This document shows positions 26,229 through 35,656 of a DNA stretch of 64,000 nt, piece by piece; position 1 is the first letter of the stretch; the number at the start of each line of letters is the position of its first letter. The notes under the pieces are model-generated. The model saw only the letters and a list, made by a program, of their open reading frames with translations. It searched no databases and was not told the origin of the DNA. Source of the stretch: Pyxidicoccus xibeiensis (GTDB lineage: Bacteria; Myxococcota; Myxococcia; Myxococcales; Myxococcaceae); assembly GCF_024198175.1 (NCBI RefSeq), contig NZ_JAJVKV010000020.1:62001-126000 (forward strand), in the 5' to 3' direction. A program made the translations under genes and the position numbers.

Positions 26229-28489
26229 GTCCTCCGGTTTCCGCCCCCGAGCATCTTGCTCGCGGGGATTCTCACGGTCCACGTCGCCTTCAGCGTCTGC
26301 GCCTCGCCGGGCTGGAGCACCACGCGCCACGCGCGCTCACCCTCCACCTGGGTCTCACCGGGCAGCGGCGTGCGCTTCTGCCAGAAGGGCGCCACCTCCG
26401 TCTCCTCCACCTTGATGTCCTTCTCCGAGCCGGCCGGCACCGCGGGGACGCGCTCGCACACCTCCACCAGGACGCGGTTGGCCAGCCGGTTGGCCAGCTC
26501 CACCGACACGTGGTGCGTCAGCATCGTCGCGCCGCCGAAGATGCCGCCGGTGGCCTCGTCGAAGCGCGTGTTGCGCGCGACCTTGATGGACTCCTCCACG
26601 CCCAGGCCCAGGCGCTGCGTCGCCCCGGGCGCCATGGTGGGAAGGGGAGACGTCATCAGGAACTCGTCGCCCAGCGTGACGTCCACCGGCCCGGCCAGCA
26701 GCGGGTACGGCGTCCGGTTCTCCACCCGCACCGTGCGGAAGGCGCGCGCCTCCACCGAAGGCACGCAGACGTACTCGGCGGACAGGCCCACGGGCACCGA
26801 CAGCACCGGCACCGTGTGCCACGCCCCGTCCGAAGGCACTTCCGCGCGAGCCTCCACGTCGAAGCGCGCGTCGAAGTGCGGCGAGGACTGCCGGGGCGGC
26901 ACGGACCACGCGGGCGGGGGGGCCTGCCACACGGTGGCCACCTCCGTCTCGCTCACGGCGATGAGCGTGGTGATGTCGATGTGCACGTGCACCGCCGCCA
27001 GGGCCAGCAGCTCCCGGGTGACGTAGGTGGGGCGGGGGCGCAGCCGGCCCCGGCTGCCGGAGTCCGCCGGTGCCAGCTCCAGGCGGTCATAGTCGAGTAG
27101 CGCATCCGACGGCTCGAGCGGCATGGCGCCCGCCTGGTCCTCCGGGGCGCCGCCGCGTCCCCCCGCGCCCGGGGGCGCACCGCCAAAGCTCTCTTCCGCT
27201 TCGGAGGGCTCCTCCATGAGGACCTCCTCGTCGGCATCCTCCATCACCCGGGAGGGCGCCGACCCCATGCGCTTCATCTTGGGCGCCTCTTCGCGGGGGG
27301 CCATCCCGCCGCGCGGGCGGGACATCACCTTGGGCGGTGGCGCCGAGGGGGCCGGAGCGCTCATCGGCCGCGGGATGGGCGCGAACGAGCCCGTGGTCGT
27401 CATCAGGTCATCCCGGGAGGGGCGGCTCCGCTCCATCATGGGCGGGGGCTCCGGCCGCCGCAGCTCCTTCTGCGGCGCGGCCATGGCCTTCTCGACGGGC
27501 GCCGCGTCGAGCTCGGAGCTGCTGGCACCTTCGGGGCTTGGAGCCTGCTCCGCACCCGCAGGCGGGCGCGTGGCGTCGTAGCCGGCGAACAGCTCGTCGA
27601 GCCCGGGAGGGGGCTCGCGCCAGCCGGAGCGCGCCGGGGCGGGCTGGCGGCGGCCGATGCGCAGCGCCTTCAGCTCGGGGACCTCCGCGCGCCGCTCGAG
27701 GTCCGCGGTGGACACGGACAGCTTCACCCCCGTCCAGTCCTCGCCGGTGCGCTGGAGGACGGAGGCCCGCATGCGCAGGGTCCCCTCTTCGAGCGTGCGA
27801 GGCAGGCGCAGGTCATACGTGGGCACCCAGCGCGCCCCTGGCACCGCATACTCGAGCGCGAGCTTCGCGGCATGCTCCGCCGGCAGGTGGCCCGACAGCG
27901 TGAGGACGGCGGCCCGATACACGCGGGCCCGCTGGCCTCGCACGGACGAGGAGGCCTCCTGCAGGCGCTGCAGGCGCATCCGCAGCTCCGCCTCCACGTC
28001 GCGCTGCTGGCGCTCCAGGTCCAGCCGGCGCGCCTGGAAGGCCGCCAGCTCCGAGTCCGCCAGGGACGCCAGCGACAGCATCGCCGCCAGCGGTGCGTCG
28101 CGGGGCTGGAACTCGTCCTTCTTCCGGGGCGGGAAGGTGGGCGCGAGCTTCGTCAGGATGCGAAGCTCGCGGTTGACGGCATCGAGCGCGACCGACACCT
28201 TCGCGAGCCGGGCCCGGGCCTCCTCCACCGCGCGGTGCTCGGCGGGAACGTCCACCTCGGGGGGCAGCTGCACGTCGAAGGTGGGACGGATGTCGCGCAC
28301 CGTGAGGCCGGACGGGCCCTGCACGACGGACGCCCGCAGGGAGCCCGGGCGCAGCGACAGCGGCAGGCCGTTGATGCGCACCTGCGTCGGAAGGCGGCCG
28401 CCCTCCGCCAGCACGGTGGCCACGCGGGTACAGAGCGCGCCCTGGGCATGGACGGTGACGGCATCCAGGGTGGATGGCACGACGAGCAT
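26225..28489 (-). CDS. DUF4139 (MuiA-like) protein with disordered insert
   Basis: The 754-residue protein belongs to the same family as its downstream neighbour. It opens with a DUF4140-like domain (DAVTVHAQGALCTRV), continues with a coiled coil (about residues 80-190), and has a first half of the DUF4139 region (EYAVPGARWVPTYDLRLP). A low-complexity insert of about 200 residues then runs from about 280 to 480, rich in Pro, Met, Ala and Glu. The DUF4139 remainder follows with DITTLIAVSETEVATVWQAP. The insert makes it longer than the usual 500-600 residues. The ATGA overlap with the next gene implies coupled translation of two unequal paralogues, possibly forming a heteromer. Confidence 0.8.
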   Translation of the reverse strand: MLVVPSTLDAVTVHAQGALCTRVATVLAEGGRLPTQVRINGLPLSLRPGSLRASVVQGPSGLTVRDIRPTFDVQLPPEVDVPAEHRAVEEARARLAKVSVALDAVNRELRILTKLAPTFPPRKKDEFQPRDAPLAAMLSLASLADSELAAFQARRLDLERQQRDVEAELRMRLQRLQEASSSVRGQRARVYRAAVLTLSGHLPAEHAAKLALEYAVPGARWVPTYDLRLPRTLEEGTLRMRASVLQRTGEDWTGVKLSVSTADLERRAEVPELKALRIGRRQPAPARSGWREPPPGLDELFAGYDATRPPAGAEQAPSPEGASSSELDAAPVEKAMAAPQKELRRPEPPPMMERSRPSRDDLMTTTGSFAPIPRPMSAPAPSAPPPKVMSRPRGGMAPREEAPKMKRMGSAPSRVMEDADEEVLMEEPSEAEESFGGAPPGAGGRGGAPEDQAGAMPLEPSDALLDYDRLELAPADSGSRGRLRPRPTYVTRELLALAAVHVHIDITTLIAVSETEVATVWQAPPPAWSVPPRQSSPHFDARFDVEARAEVPSDGAWHTVPVLSVPVGLSAEYVCVPSVEARAFRTVRVENRTPYPLLAGPVDVTLGDEFLMTSPLPTMAPGATQRLGLGVEESIKVARNTRFDEATGGIFGGATMLTHHVSVELANRLANRVLVEVCERVPAVPAGSEKDIKVEETEVAPFWQKRTPLPGETQVEGERAWRVVLQPGEAQTLKATWTVRIPASKMLGGGNRRT

Positions 28490-28596
28490 GAACCCCCCTC
28501 ACCACGAAACGAAGAAGAGGGGCACACCCTAGTCGAGATGCCCGGGGGAAATCATGCCCCGCAGGACGCTTCCCGGGATGACCCGGGTGGGTGGAG

Positions 28597-29127
28597 TCAG
28601 CGCGGCTCGGGTGACCCCTGGGCCTTCCACTGGCGCAGCACCTCGTCCAGGCCCGCCTGCCCCGGCTGGCTGGGAGGGCGCGCACCCCGGATGCCCTTGA
28701 GCTCCAGACCGAAGGGGAGGTTGCCATTGATGCCATTGGCGCCGCAGCGGAACTCGATGATTCCGGAGGCGGCGAGCGTCAGCTCGTCCTCGTCGACGTA
28801 GACCGTGCCCCGCGCGAAGTTGGCCTTGGCGGAGACACAGTCGTCGCCCGTCTCGAAGGGGCAGGACTTCCGGATGATGGACAGGGCGTCATCCGCCAGG
28901 TCCGCGCTCAGCCCGCAGCTGAAGCTCATGTCGACACGCTTGGATTCAGAGGCGTCGGCGGTGACCACCAGCTCGCCTGCCGCGTCCTGCTCGATGTTGG
29001 CATCGAGGAAGTGGTAGGTCCACGTCCCCGTGTACCCGAACCTGCCGGTGAAGTCGTCGCGGGGATCGCCACAGGCCGCGAGCGAGAGGAACAGCAGGGG
29101 CAGCAGGGCAGAGCGGATGTGAGTCAT
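28597..29127 (-). CDS. Small lipoprotein of unknown function
   Basis: The 176-residue product has a signal peptide and a clear lipobox, LSLAACGD, with Cys at about residue 20. The mature part contains at least four more cysteines (SCGLS, SCPFETGDDC, FRCG), which could form two disulphides, and is beta-rich. I do not recognise a family. The start at 29127 matches the signal peptide; a GTG further upstream at 29163 is unlikely. It lies downstream of the MNIO cassette on the same strand, 39 bp after its last stop, so it might be cotranscribed with it. Confidence 0.65.
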   Translation of the reverse strand: MTHIRSALLPLLFLSLAACGDPRDDFTGRFGYTGTWTYHFLDANIEQDAAGELVVTADASESKRVDMSFSCGLSADLADDALSIIRKSCPFETGDDCVSAKANFARGTVYVDEDELTLAASGIIEFRCGANGINGNLPFGLELKGIRGARPPSQPGQAGLDEVLRQWKAQGSPEPR

Positions 29128-29166
29128 TGAATTTCCAGGGGACGCGGCGCGCGCGGTGCACACGAA

Positions 29167-29634
29167 TTACCATACGTAGACACGGGCGCGGAATGGCTTC
29201 ACCGCCAGTCGAAATCGCCCCGACGTCCCCAGTCGCCTCAGGGACAGCCGGGGCCCCCTCCGGGGCAGGACCTCTCCGTCCTCCGTGAGCCGCCACCGCA
29301 GGTCAAAGTCTTGCAACGCAACCAGGAGTGGGTCCGGGAGCGGACCTGCCGCACGCAGCGTCTCGGCGAAGCGGCGGCCGTCCGCCAGGGCGTTGGGCTC
29401 CACCGTCATCGGGTGCCGCTCCGCCCAGGACTCGAACCTCGGAACGAAGTCCGCGCCGAGCGCCACCGTCAGCACGGGCCAGGCGCGCTCCACCCACCTG
29501 CGGCGCTTGTCCACCAGCGCCCGGGCCGCTGCCCGCACCCGCTCGACGTCGAAGCCCGGAGGTACCGGCGCGCCCGTTCCCAGCGCGAGGGCCAGGGCCT
29601 CCTGCGCCCGGGCCAGTCGCTCCCGTGCGCTCAT
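29167..29634 (-). CDS. Putative MNIO partner protein, 155 residues
   Basis: The ATG at 29634 overlaps the TGA of the DUF692 enzyme gene (ATGA), so the two are translationally coupled; an upstream in-frame ATG at 29658 is an alternative. The protein has an N-terminal helical half (MSARERLARAQEALALAL onward) and a C-terminal beta-rich half ending in FRARVYVW. MNIO enzymes are commonly encoded next to a small partner that binds the substrate peptide leader (MbnC and DUF2063-type proteins). Size, position and coupling suggest the same role here; I do not see a sequence motif proving it. Confidence 0.55.
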   Translation of the reverse strand: MSARERLARAQEALALALGTGAPVPPGFDVERVRAAARALVDKRRRWVERAWPVLTVALGADFVPRFESWAERHPMTVEPNALADGRRFAETLRAAGPLPDPLLVALQDFDLRWRLTEDGEVLPRRGPRLSLRRLGTSGRFRLAVKPFRARVYVW

Positions 29635-30470
29635 GCCCGTGTCTCCGTCGCCGTCCATGACGTCCCCTGCTGGAGCGCGGCGCGGATGGCCTCCAGCTCC
29701 GAGGCGAGCTCCTCCGGAGGCGGAAAGCGGTCATCGCGCTCCAGCATGACTGGCACCGGCCCCAGCCTCCGCACCAGGAACTCCAGCAGCTTCAGCGGCT
29801 CCGCCGGGAGTGGGTGCGCGTGGGTGTCGTGGTACAGGCTGCCTCGCCGCACCCCCCCGGCCACGTGGACGTAGGCCAGCCGCTCGCGAGGCACGCTCGC
29901 CAGCACCGCCGCCGCGTCCGTGCCGTGGTTGAGCGCCTGCGCGTGCAGGTTGGCCACGTCCAGCAGCAGCGACGCCCCGGTGCGCGCCAGCACGCCCGCC
30001 AGCAGCTCCGCCTCGGAGAAGTCCGCGCCGGGCCACTCGAAGAGGGAGGCCACGTTCTCCAGCGCGAGCGGCACCGGGAGCGCGGCCTCCGCCAGCCGGA
30101 TGTTCTCCGCCAGCACCTCCAGCGCCTCCTCCGTCCGCGCCACCGGCAGCAGGTGGCCGGACTCCACGCCCCCCGCGCGCACGAAGGCCAGGTGCTCGCT
30201 CACGCACACCGCGCCCAGCGCCTCCGCCTGCCGGGCCAGGCGCTCCAGCCGCTTCGGGTCCGGAGGCGCCGCGCTGCCCAGGCCCAGCGAGACGCCGTGC
30301 AGCACCAGGGGCACGCCCCGCTCGCGCAGTCGCTCCAGGGAGACGGGCAGGCGGCCGGAGGAGGGCAGGTGCTCGGCCAGCACCTCCACGAACCCGAGGT
30401 CCCGGGCCCGGTCGATGAACAGCGCCAGCTCCCGCCTCCAGCCGATGCCCACGCCGCCGAGCGTCCCCAT
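29631..30470 (-). CDS. DUF692 / MNIO family multinuclear iron oxidative enzyme
   Basis: The 279-residue TIM barrel starts GVGIGWRRELALF, the usual start of DUF692 (MbnB-like) enzymes. Iron-ligand candidates follow in order: HGVSLGLG, CVSEHLAF, LALENVASLFEW, LLLDVANLHAQALNHG, YVHVAGG, and HDTHAHP. These match the conserved His, Glu, Asp and Asn set of MNIO enzymes that modify cysteines or other residues in ribosomal peptides, as in methanobactin synthesis. It starts 2 bp after the stop of the upstream membrane-protein gene and overlaps the downstream partner, forming one tight operon. The likely substrate is the Gly/Cys tail of the upstream protein. Confidence 0.88.
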   Translation of the reverse strand: MGTLGGVGIGWRRELALFIDRARDLGFVEVLAEHLPSSGRLPVSLERLRERGVPLVLHGVSLGLGSAAPPDPKRLERLARQAEALGAVCVSEHLAFVRAGGVESGHLLPVARTEEALEVLAENIRLAEAALPVPLALENVASLFEWPGADFSEAELLAGVLARTGASLLLDVANLHAQALNHGTDAAAVLASVPRERLAYVHVAGGVRRGSLYHDTHAHPLPAEPLKLLEFLVRRLGPVPVMLERDDRFPPPEELASELEAIRAALQQGTSWTATETRA

Positions 30471-30472
30471 CC

Positions 30473-31393
30473 TCAGTCTCCTCCTCCGCCGCCGCAGCCG
30501 CCGCAGCCACCACCGCCGCCCCCATCGCCGCCTCCGCTGTCACCCCCGCTGTCGCCCCCGCTGTCCCCACCGCTGCTTCCGTCCATCGAGGAGCCCGAGG
30601 AGCTGCTGTAGCCGGAGGCCTGCAGGTGGTTTCGCATCAGCGCGAACTCGGAGTAGCCCACCGCGCTCATGCCGAAGAGCCCCACCGCGAGGGCGGTGTC
30701 CCCGGTGCTCAGCGAGGAGGCGGACGTCGCGCTCCGGGCCGTCTGCTTGAGCGGCTCCTGCTCCAGGAGAAGCTGGTGGAGCGCCGCGTCGCCCCGGCGG
30801 CTGCGCCACGGGGCCTTGAGGCCCATGACGAAGGCGACAATGCCGAAGATGCAGAGGAGGATGAGGAAGCCCACCGGCTTGTCCCGCTCCAGGCCCACCG
30901 CCAGCTTCGCGACGCACATCAGGAGCACGGACAGGAAGGGGAGCATCGGAAGCCAGATGATCCTCAGGCTCCAGGCGTCATCCACCAGCCAGCCGCGCTC
31001 CAGCAGTGAGCGGCGAAGCTGCTGGATGGCGGGCTCCGCCCGCTCCACCAGCGCCTCGCTGCGGACCACGCCCTCGGCGACCGCGCCATGGACGATGCGC
31101 TCGATGAGCGGAGCGTTGAAGGGCACCTTGTCGACCGCGACGAGCTGGTCCACCTGCATCCGGATGAGGCCCTGGTGCGCGAGCGACGCGAGGGCCGCGT
31201 CGACCACGGCCTGCCTGCCGCGGAGCGCGGCGGCCTCGTAGGGCCCCGGGGACCGCCTGGGGCGCTCCTGCCCGGGAGTCTCGCCCGGCACTCGCATCCA
31301 CCACCGCAGCAGGGCGGCCAGCGCGAGGGTCGCCGGCATCAGCAGGAAGGACAGCATCAGGAACTCGGGGCCCGACCAGTCGAGTGGGTTCAT
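30473..31393 (-). CDS. TIGR04222-like membrane protein with Gly-rich CGGC tail, candidate MNIO substrate
   Basis: The 306-residue protein has a membrane segment near residues 10-30 (FLMLSFLLMPATLALAALL), a cytoplasmic winged-helix-like part with QAVVDAALASLAHQGLIRM, and two further membrane segments near 145-190. The last 45 residues are almost only Ser, Gly and Asp and end with Cys297 and Cys300 in a run of glycines. This layout matches my recollection of the TIGR04222 family, whose members carry variable Gly/Cys-rich tails. The start at 31393 is the first ATG before the membrane segment. The MNIO gene begins 2 bp after its stop. The tail could be modified, or could simply be a flexible export-related end. 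Confidence 0.75.
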   Translation of the reverse strand: MNPLDWSGPEFLMLSFLLMPATLALAALLRWWMRVPGETPGQERPRRSPGPYEAAALRGRQAVVDAALASLAHQGLIRMQVDQLVAVDKVPFNAPLIERIVHGAVAEGVVRSEALVERAEPAIQQLRRSLLERGWLVDDAWSLRIIWLPMLPFLSVLLMCVAKLAVGLERDKPVGFLILLCIFGIVAFVMGLKAPWRSRRGDAALHQLLLEQEPLKQTARSATSASSLSTGDTALAVGLFGMSAVGYSEFALMRNHLQASGYSSSSGSSMDGSSGGDSGGDSGGDSGGGDGGGGGGCGGCGGGGGD

Positions 31394-31441
31394 CGTGGCT
31401 TCCTCCAGGGTGGTTCGCCTTCGCCCCTGCATGAAGAAAGG

Positions 31442-31467
31442 CCGGACCGGGGTTACGCCGCGTCCGG
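31442..31467 (-). terminator. Weak hairpin after the kinase gene
   Basis: Arms ccggac (31442-31447) and gtccgg (31462-31467) with a 14-nt loop are followed on the minus strand by cctttcttc, a modest pyrimidine run. It would separate the kinase gene from the MNIO cassette. Confidence 0.3.
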
Positions 31468-31485
31468 TGACATCGAGGTGACAGC

Positions 31486-33627
<2,142 letters not shown>

Positions 33628-33637
33628 GGTGCCCGCG

Positions 33638-34360
33638 TCACTCCAGGGCGGCGAGCAGGTGGCGCAGCTCGTCGTCCACGTCGTCCTCGCGCTCGACGGT
33701 GCGCGCAATCTCCTCCTGGATGAGCGCGCGGTAGCGGTTGCGCAGCCGGTGGGCGGAGACCTTCACGTTGCTCTCCGTCATGCCCAGCTCCGTGGCGATG
33801 GCCTGGTACGAGGCCACGTCCCTGTCCCCGGTGAGGCTCCCGCCGAGCTGCTCGAACAGGTCCGCCTTGCCCAGCCGGGCATACTCGGCGCGCAGCGTCT
33901 CCAGGGCGCGCTCCAGCAGGGCGAGCGCCCAGCGCCGCTCGAACAGCTTCTCGGGCGTCACGTCGTGCGACGGCTCGAACCGGCCGTACTCGCTCTCCGC
34001 CTCGGCGCCGTCGATGGAGAGGTGCACGGCGCCGCCGCCACGCTTCTGGGTCTGCTCGCGGTGCCAGTCATTGGCCAGGTGGTGCTTCAGCGCCGCCAGC
34101 AGCCACGAGCGGAAGCGCCCGCGCTCGCGGTCCACGGTGGCCAGGTCGTTCTTCTCCAGGAGCCGGACGAAGAAGCCCTGTGTCAGGTCATACGCCGGGT
34201 CGGCGGCGTACCCCCTGCGCCGGATGAAGGCATAGCAGGGATGCCAGTACAGCTCGCACAGGGTCGCCAGCGCATCGGGCGCGCTGGCGCCACCGCCCGC
34301 CGCGGCGATGAGACTCCACCGGGTGGTGGCGAACTTCTGGGGCTTTTCCGGAGGCGCCAC
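33638..34360 (-). CDS. ECF-type RNA polymerase sigma factor
   Basis: The 240-residue protein has a sigma-70 region 2 (LCELYWHPCYAFIRRRGYAADPAYDLTQGFF) and a C-terminal region 4 helix-turn-helix (SYQAIATELGMTESNVKVSAHRLRNRYRALI). The DPAYDLTQGFF wording and the long inter-region segment fit ECF groups linked to Ser/Thr kinases, as in Planctomycetes and myxobacteria. The start is a GTG at 34360, since no in-frame ATG is nearby. It is cotranscribed with the sensor kinase 10 bp downstream, which probably controls it by phosphorylation. No anti-sigma gene is visible. Confidence 0.88.
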   Translation of the reverse strand: MAPPEKPQKFATTRWSLIAAAGGGASAPDALATLCELYWHPCYAFIRRRGYAADPAYDLTQGFFVRLLEKNDLATVDRERGRFRSWLLAALKHHLANDWHREQTQKRGGGAVHLSIDGAEAESEYGRFEPSHDVTPEKLFERRWALALLERALETLRAEYARLGKADLFEQLGGSLTGDRDVASYQAIATELGMTESNVKVSAHRLRNRYRALIQEEIARTVEREDDVDDELRHLLAALE

Positions 34361-34518
34361 GCCGCCAGCATACCGGGCGGGCTCGTCGGACCGGGAGCCC
34401 TCCCCGTGCCGGCCCTGTCAGGCACCCACTGGAAAACCGCCGCCGCCTCGCATTTCTGAGGGCGCCGGAGGGCGCGGCTGCTGGAGTTTCGCGAGGTTCG
34501 AGCAGGGTGTCCCCGGAC

Positions 34519-35064
34519 TCAGCTCCGGTCCGTCTCCGCGACGGGCGGAGGCACGAGCTCCGGGGCCACGATGCGGCCCAGGCAGTCCTGCCCGGGGAGG
34601 GGCGGAACGGTGATGCGCGGGCGGTACTCCCAGTGCCACGGCTCGGAAGGCACCGTGCGCCGGAAGCCGAAGCGGCACGCATGGGAGGCGAGCCAGTCGT
34701 AGGTGGGCGACGTGACGTCCCCGACGACGAGGTCCACCGCGAGGCCCCGCTGGTGGTTGGATCGCCCCGGCCGCGCCGCCTGCGGGCCCAGGCCCCTGCG
34801 GTAGCGCTCGTACAGCCAGCGCTGCTCCCGGCGCGAGCGGTAGCCGCTGGTGACCCGCAGCGACAAGCCATCCGCGCGGGCCTCCACCGTCATCCGCTGG
34901 AACGCGGTGGCCGCGTCACGGTGGAGCAGCTCGCCACCCTTGAGGCGCACGAGCTTCGCGCTCTTCGGCTTCGCCCGGCGGACCTTGGTCCCTCCGGCGA
35001 AGGCGATGGGCGCGATCAGACACACGAGGATGAGGACACCCCAGCGGAGATACGCGAGCGGCAT
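34519..35064 (-). CDS. M15 family D,D-carboxypeptidase-like protein
   Basis: The 181-residue protein has a signal peptide or anchor (LRWGVLILVCLIAPIAFAG) and an M15/VanY-type peptidase domain. The zinc motifs are present: SNHQRGLAVD (His and Asp of SxHxxGxAxD) and EPWHWEY (catalytic Glu and zinc His). These enzymes trim peptidoglycan peptides, usually removing D-Ala or cutting L-Ala-D-Glu. The YRSRREQRWLYERY segment matches the substrate region of the family. It is monocistronic as far as I can tell. The start at 35064 fits the signal sequence. Confidence 0.88.
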   Translation of the reverse strand: MPLAYLRWGVLILVCLIAPIAFAGGTKVRRAKPKSAKLVRLKGGELLHRDAATAFQRMTVEARADGLSLRVTSGYRSRREQRWLYERYRRGLGPQAARPGRSNHQRGLAVDLVVGDVTSPTYDWLASHACRFGFRRTVPSEPWHWEYRPRITVPPLPGQDCLGRIVAPELVPPPVAETDRS

Positions 35065-35147
35065 GTTGGATTCCGACCCGTTGGCCAGGACATGACTCTC
35101 TCGCGTCTATTCCCAGAGGCAAAGCAGGCGGGGGGGCAGGCGCCTGT

Positions 35148-35552
35148 TCAGAAGAGACGCAGCTGCGCGTCGGGCACGCTCCCCGGGCGCGCGGGCAGCG
35201 TCTGGAAGCCATGGGCGCGCGCCCACTGCTCGCTCGGCCCCTGCCAGTGGTGCGCGTCCATCCGCACGTGGCCGCGCTCGTCGAAGGTGACTCCCTCCGC
35301 GGCGAGCGCCTCGCGCTGGCCATACCCCGACGTGCTGATGCCGCCGTTGCGGTTGATGACCCGCTGCCACGGCACGGTGGCCGAGCGGGCGCCGAGGGCA
35401 CCCAGGGCATGGCCCACGATGCGGGCATCACAGCCGTCCCCGACGATGGTCGCGATGTCGCCGTAGGTGGCCACCTGCCCGGGGGGCACCTGCTCGACGG
35501 CGGTGTAGATGCGCTCGAAGTACTCGCGCTCGTCGCGCGGCGGTGTCGACAT
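35148..35552 (-). CDS. Alkyltransferase-like protein (ATL)
   Basis: The 134-residue protein resembles the C-terminal DNA-binding domain of O6-alkylguanine-DNA alkyltransferase. The helix-turn-helix text VPPGQVATYGDIATIVG and the HALGALGA block are present, but the active-site PCHR is replaced by PWQR at residues 61-64, so no acceptor Cys exists. ATL proteins bind O6-alkylguanine lesions and hand them to nucleotide excision repair. The C-terminus after residue 100 is a short unconserved tail. It lies between the M15 gene and the DUF2339 gene on the same strand. Confidence 0.9.
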   Translation of the reverse strand: MSTPPRDEREYFERIYTAVEQVPPGQVATYGDIATIVGDGCDARIVGHALGALGARSATVPWQRVINRNGGISTSGYGQREALAAEGVTFDERGHVRMDAHHWQGPSEQWARAHGFQTLPARPGSVPDAQLRLF

Positions 35553-35656
35553 GGCGGCCTCCTGGCCCGTCCAATGCCGTGTGGCGGGTTGTGTGTCAAG
35601 CGCACAACCGGCCGGGTGGGGTGGGCGGCCCGCCGGTGTCCGGTGGCGTGCGGTCG

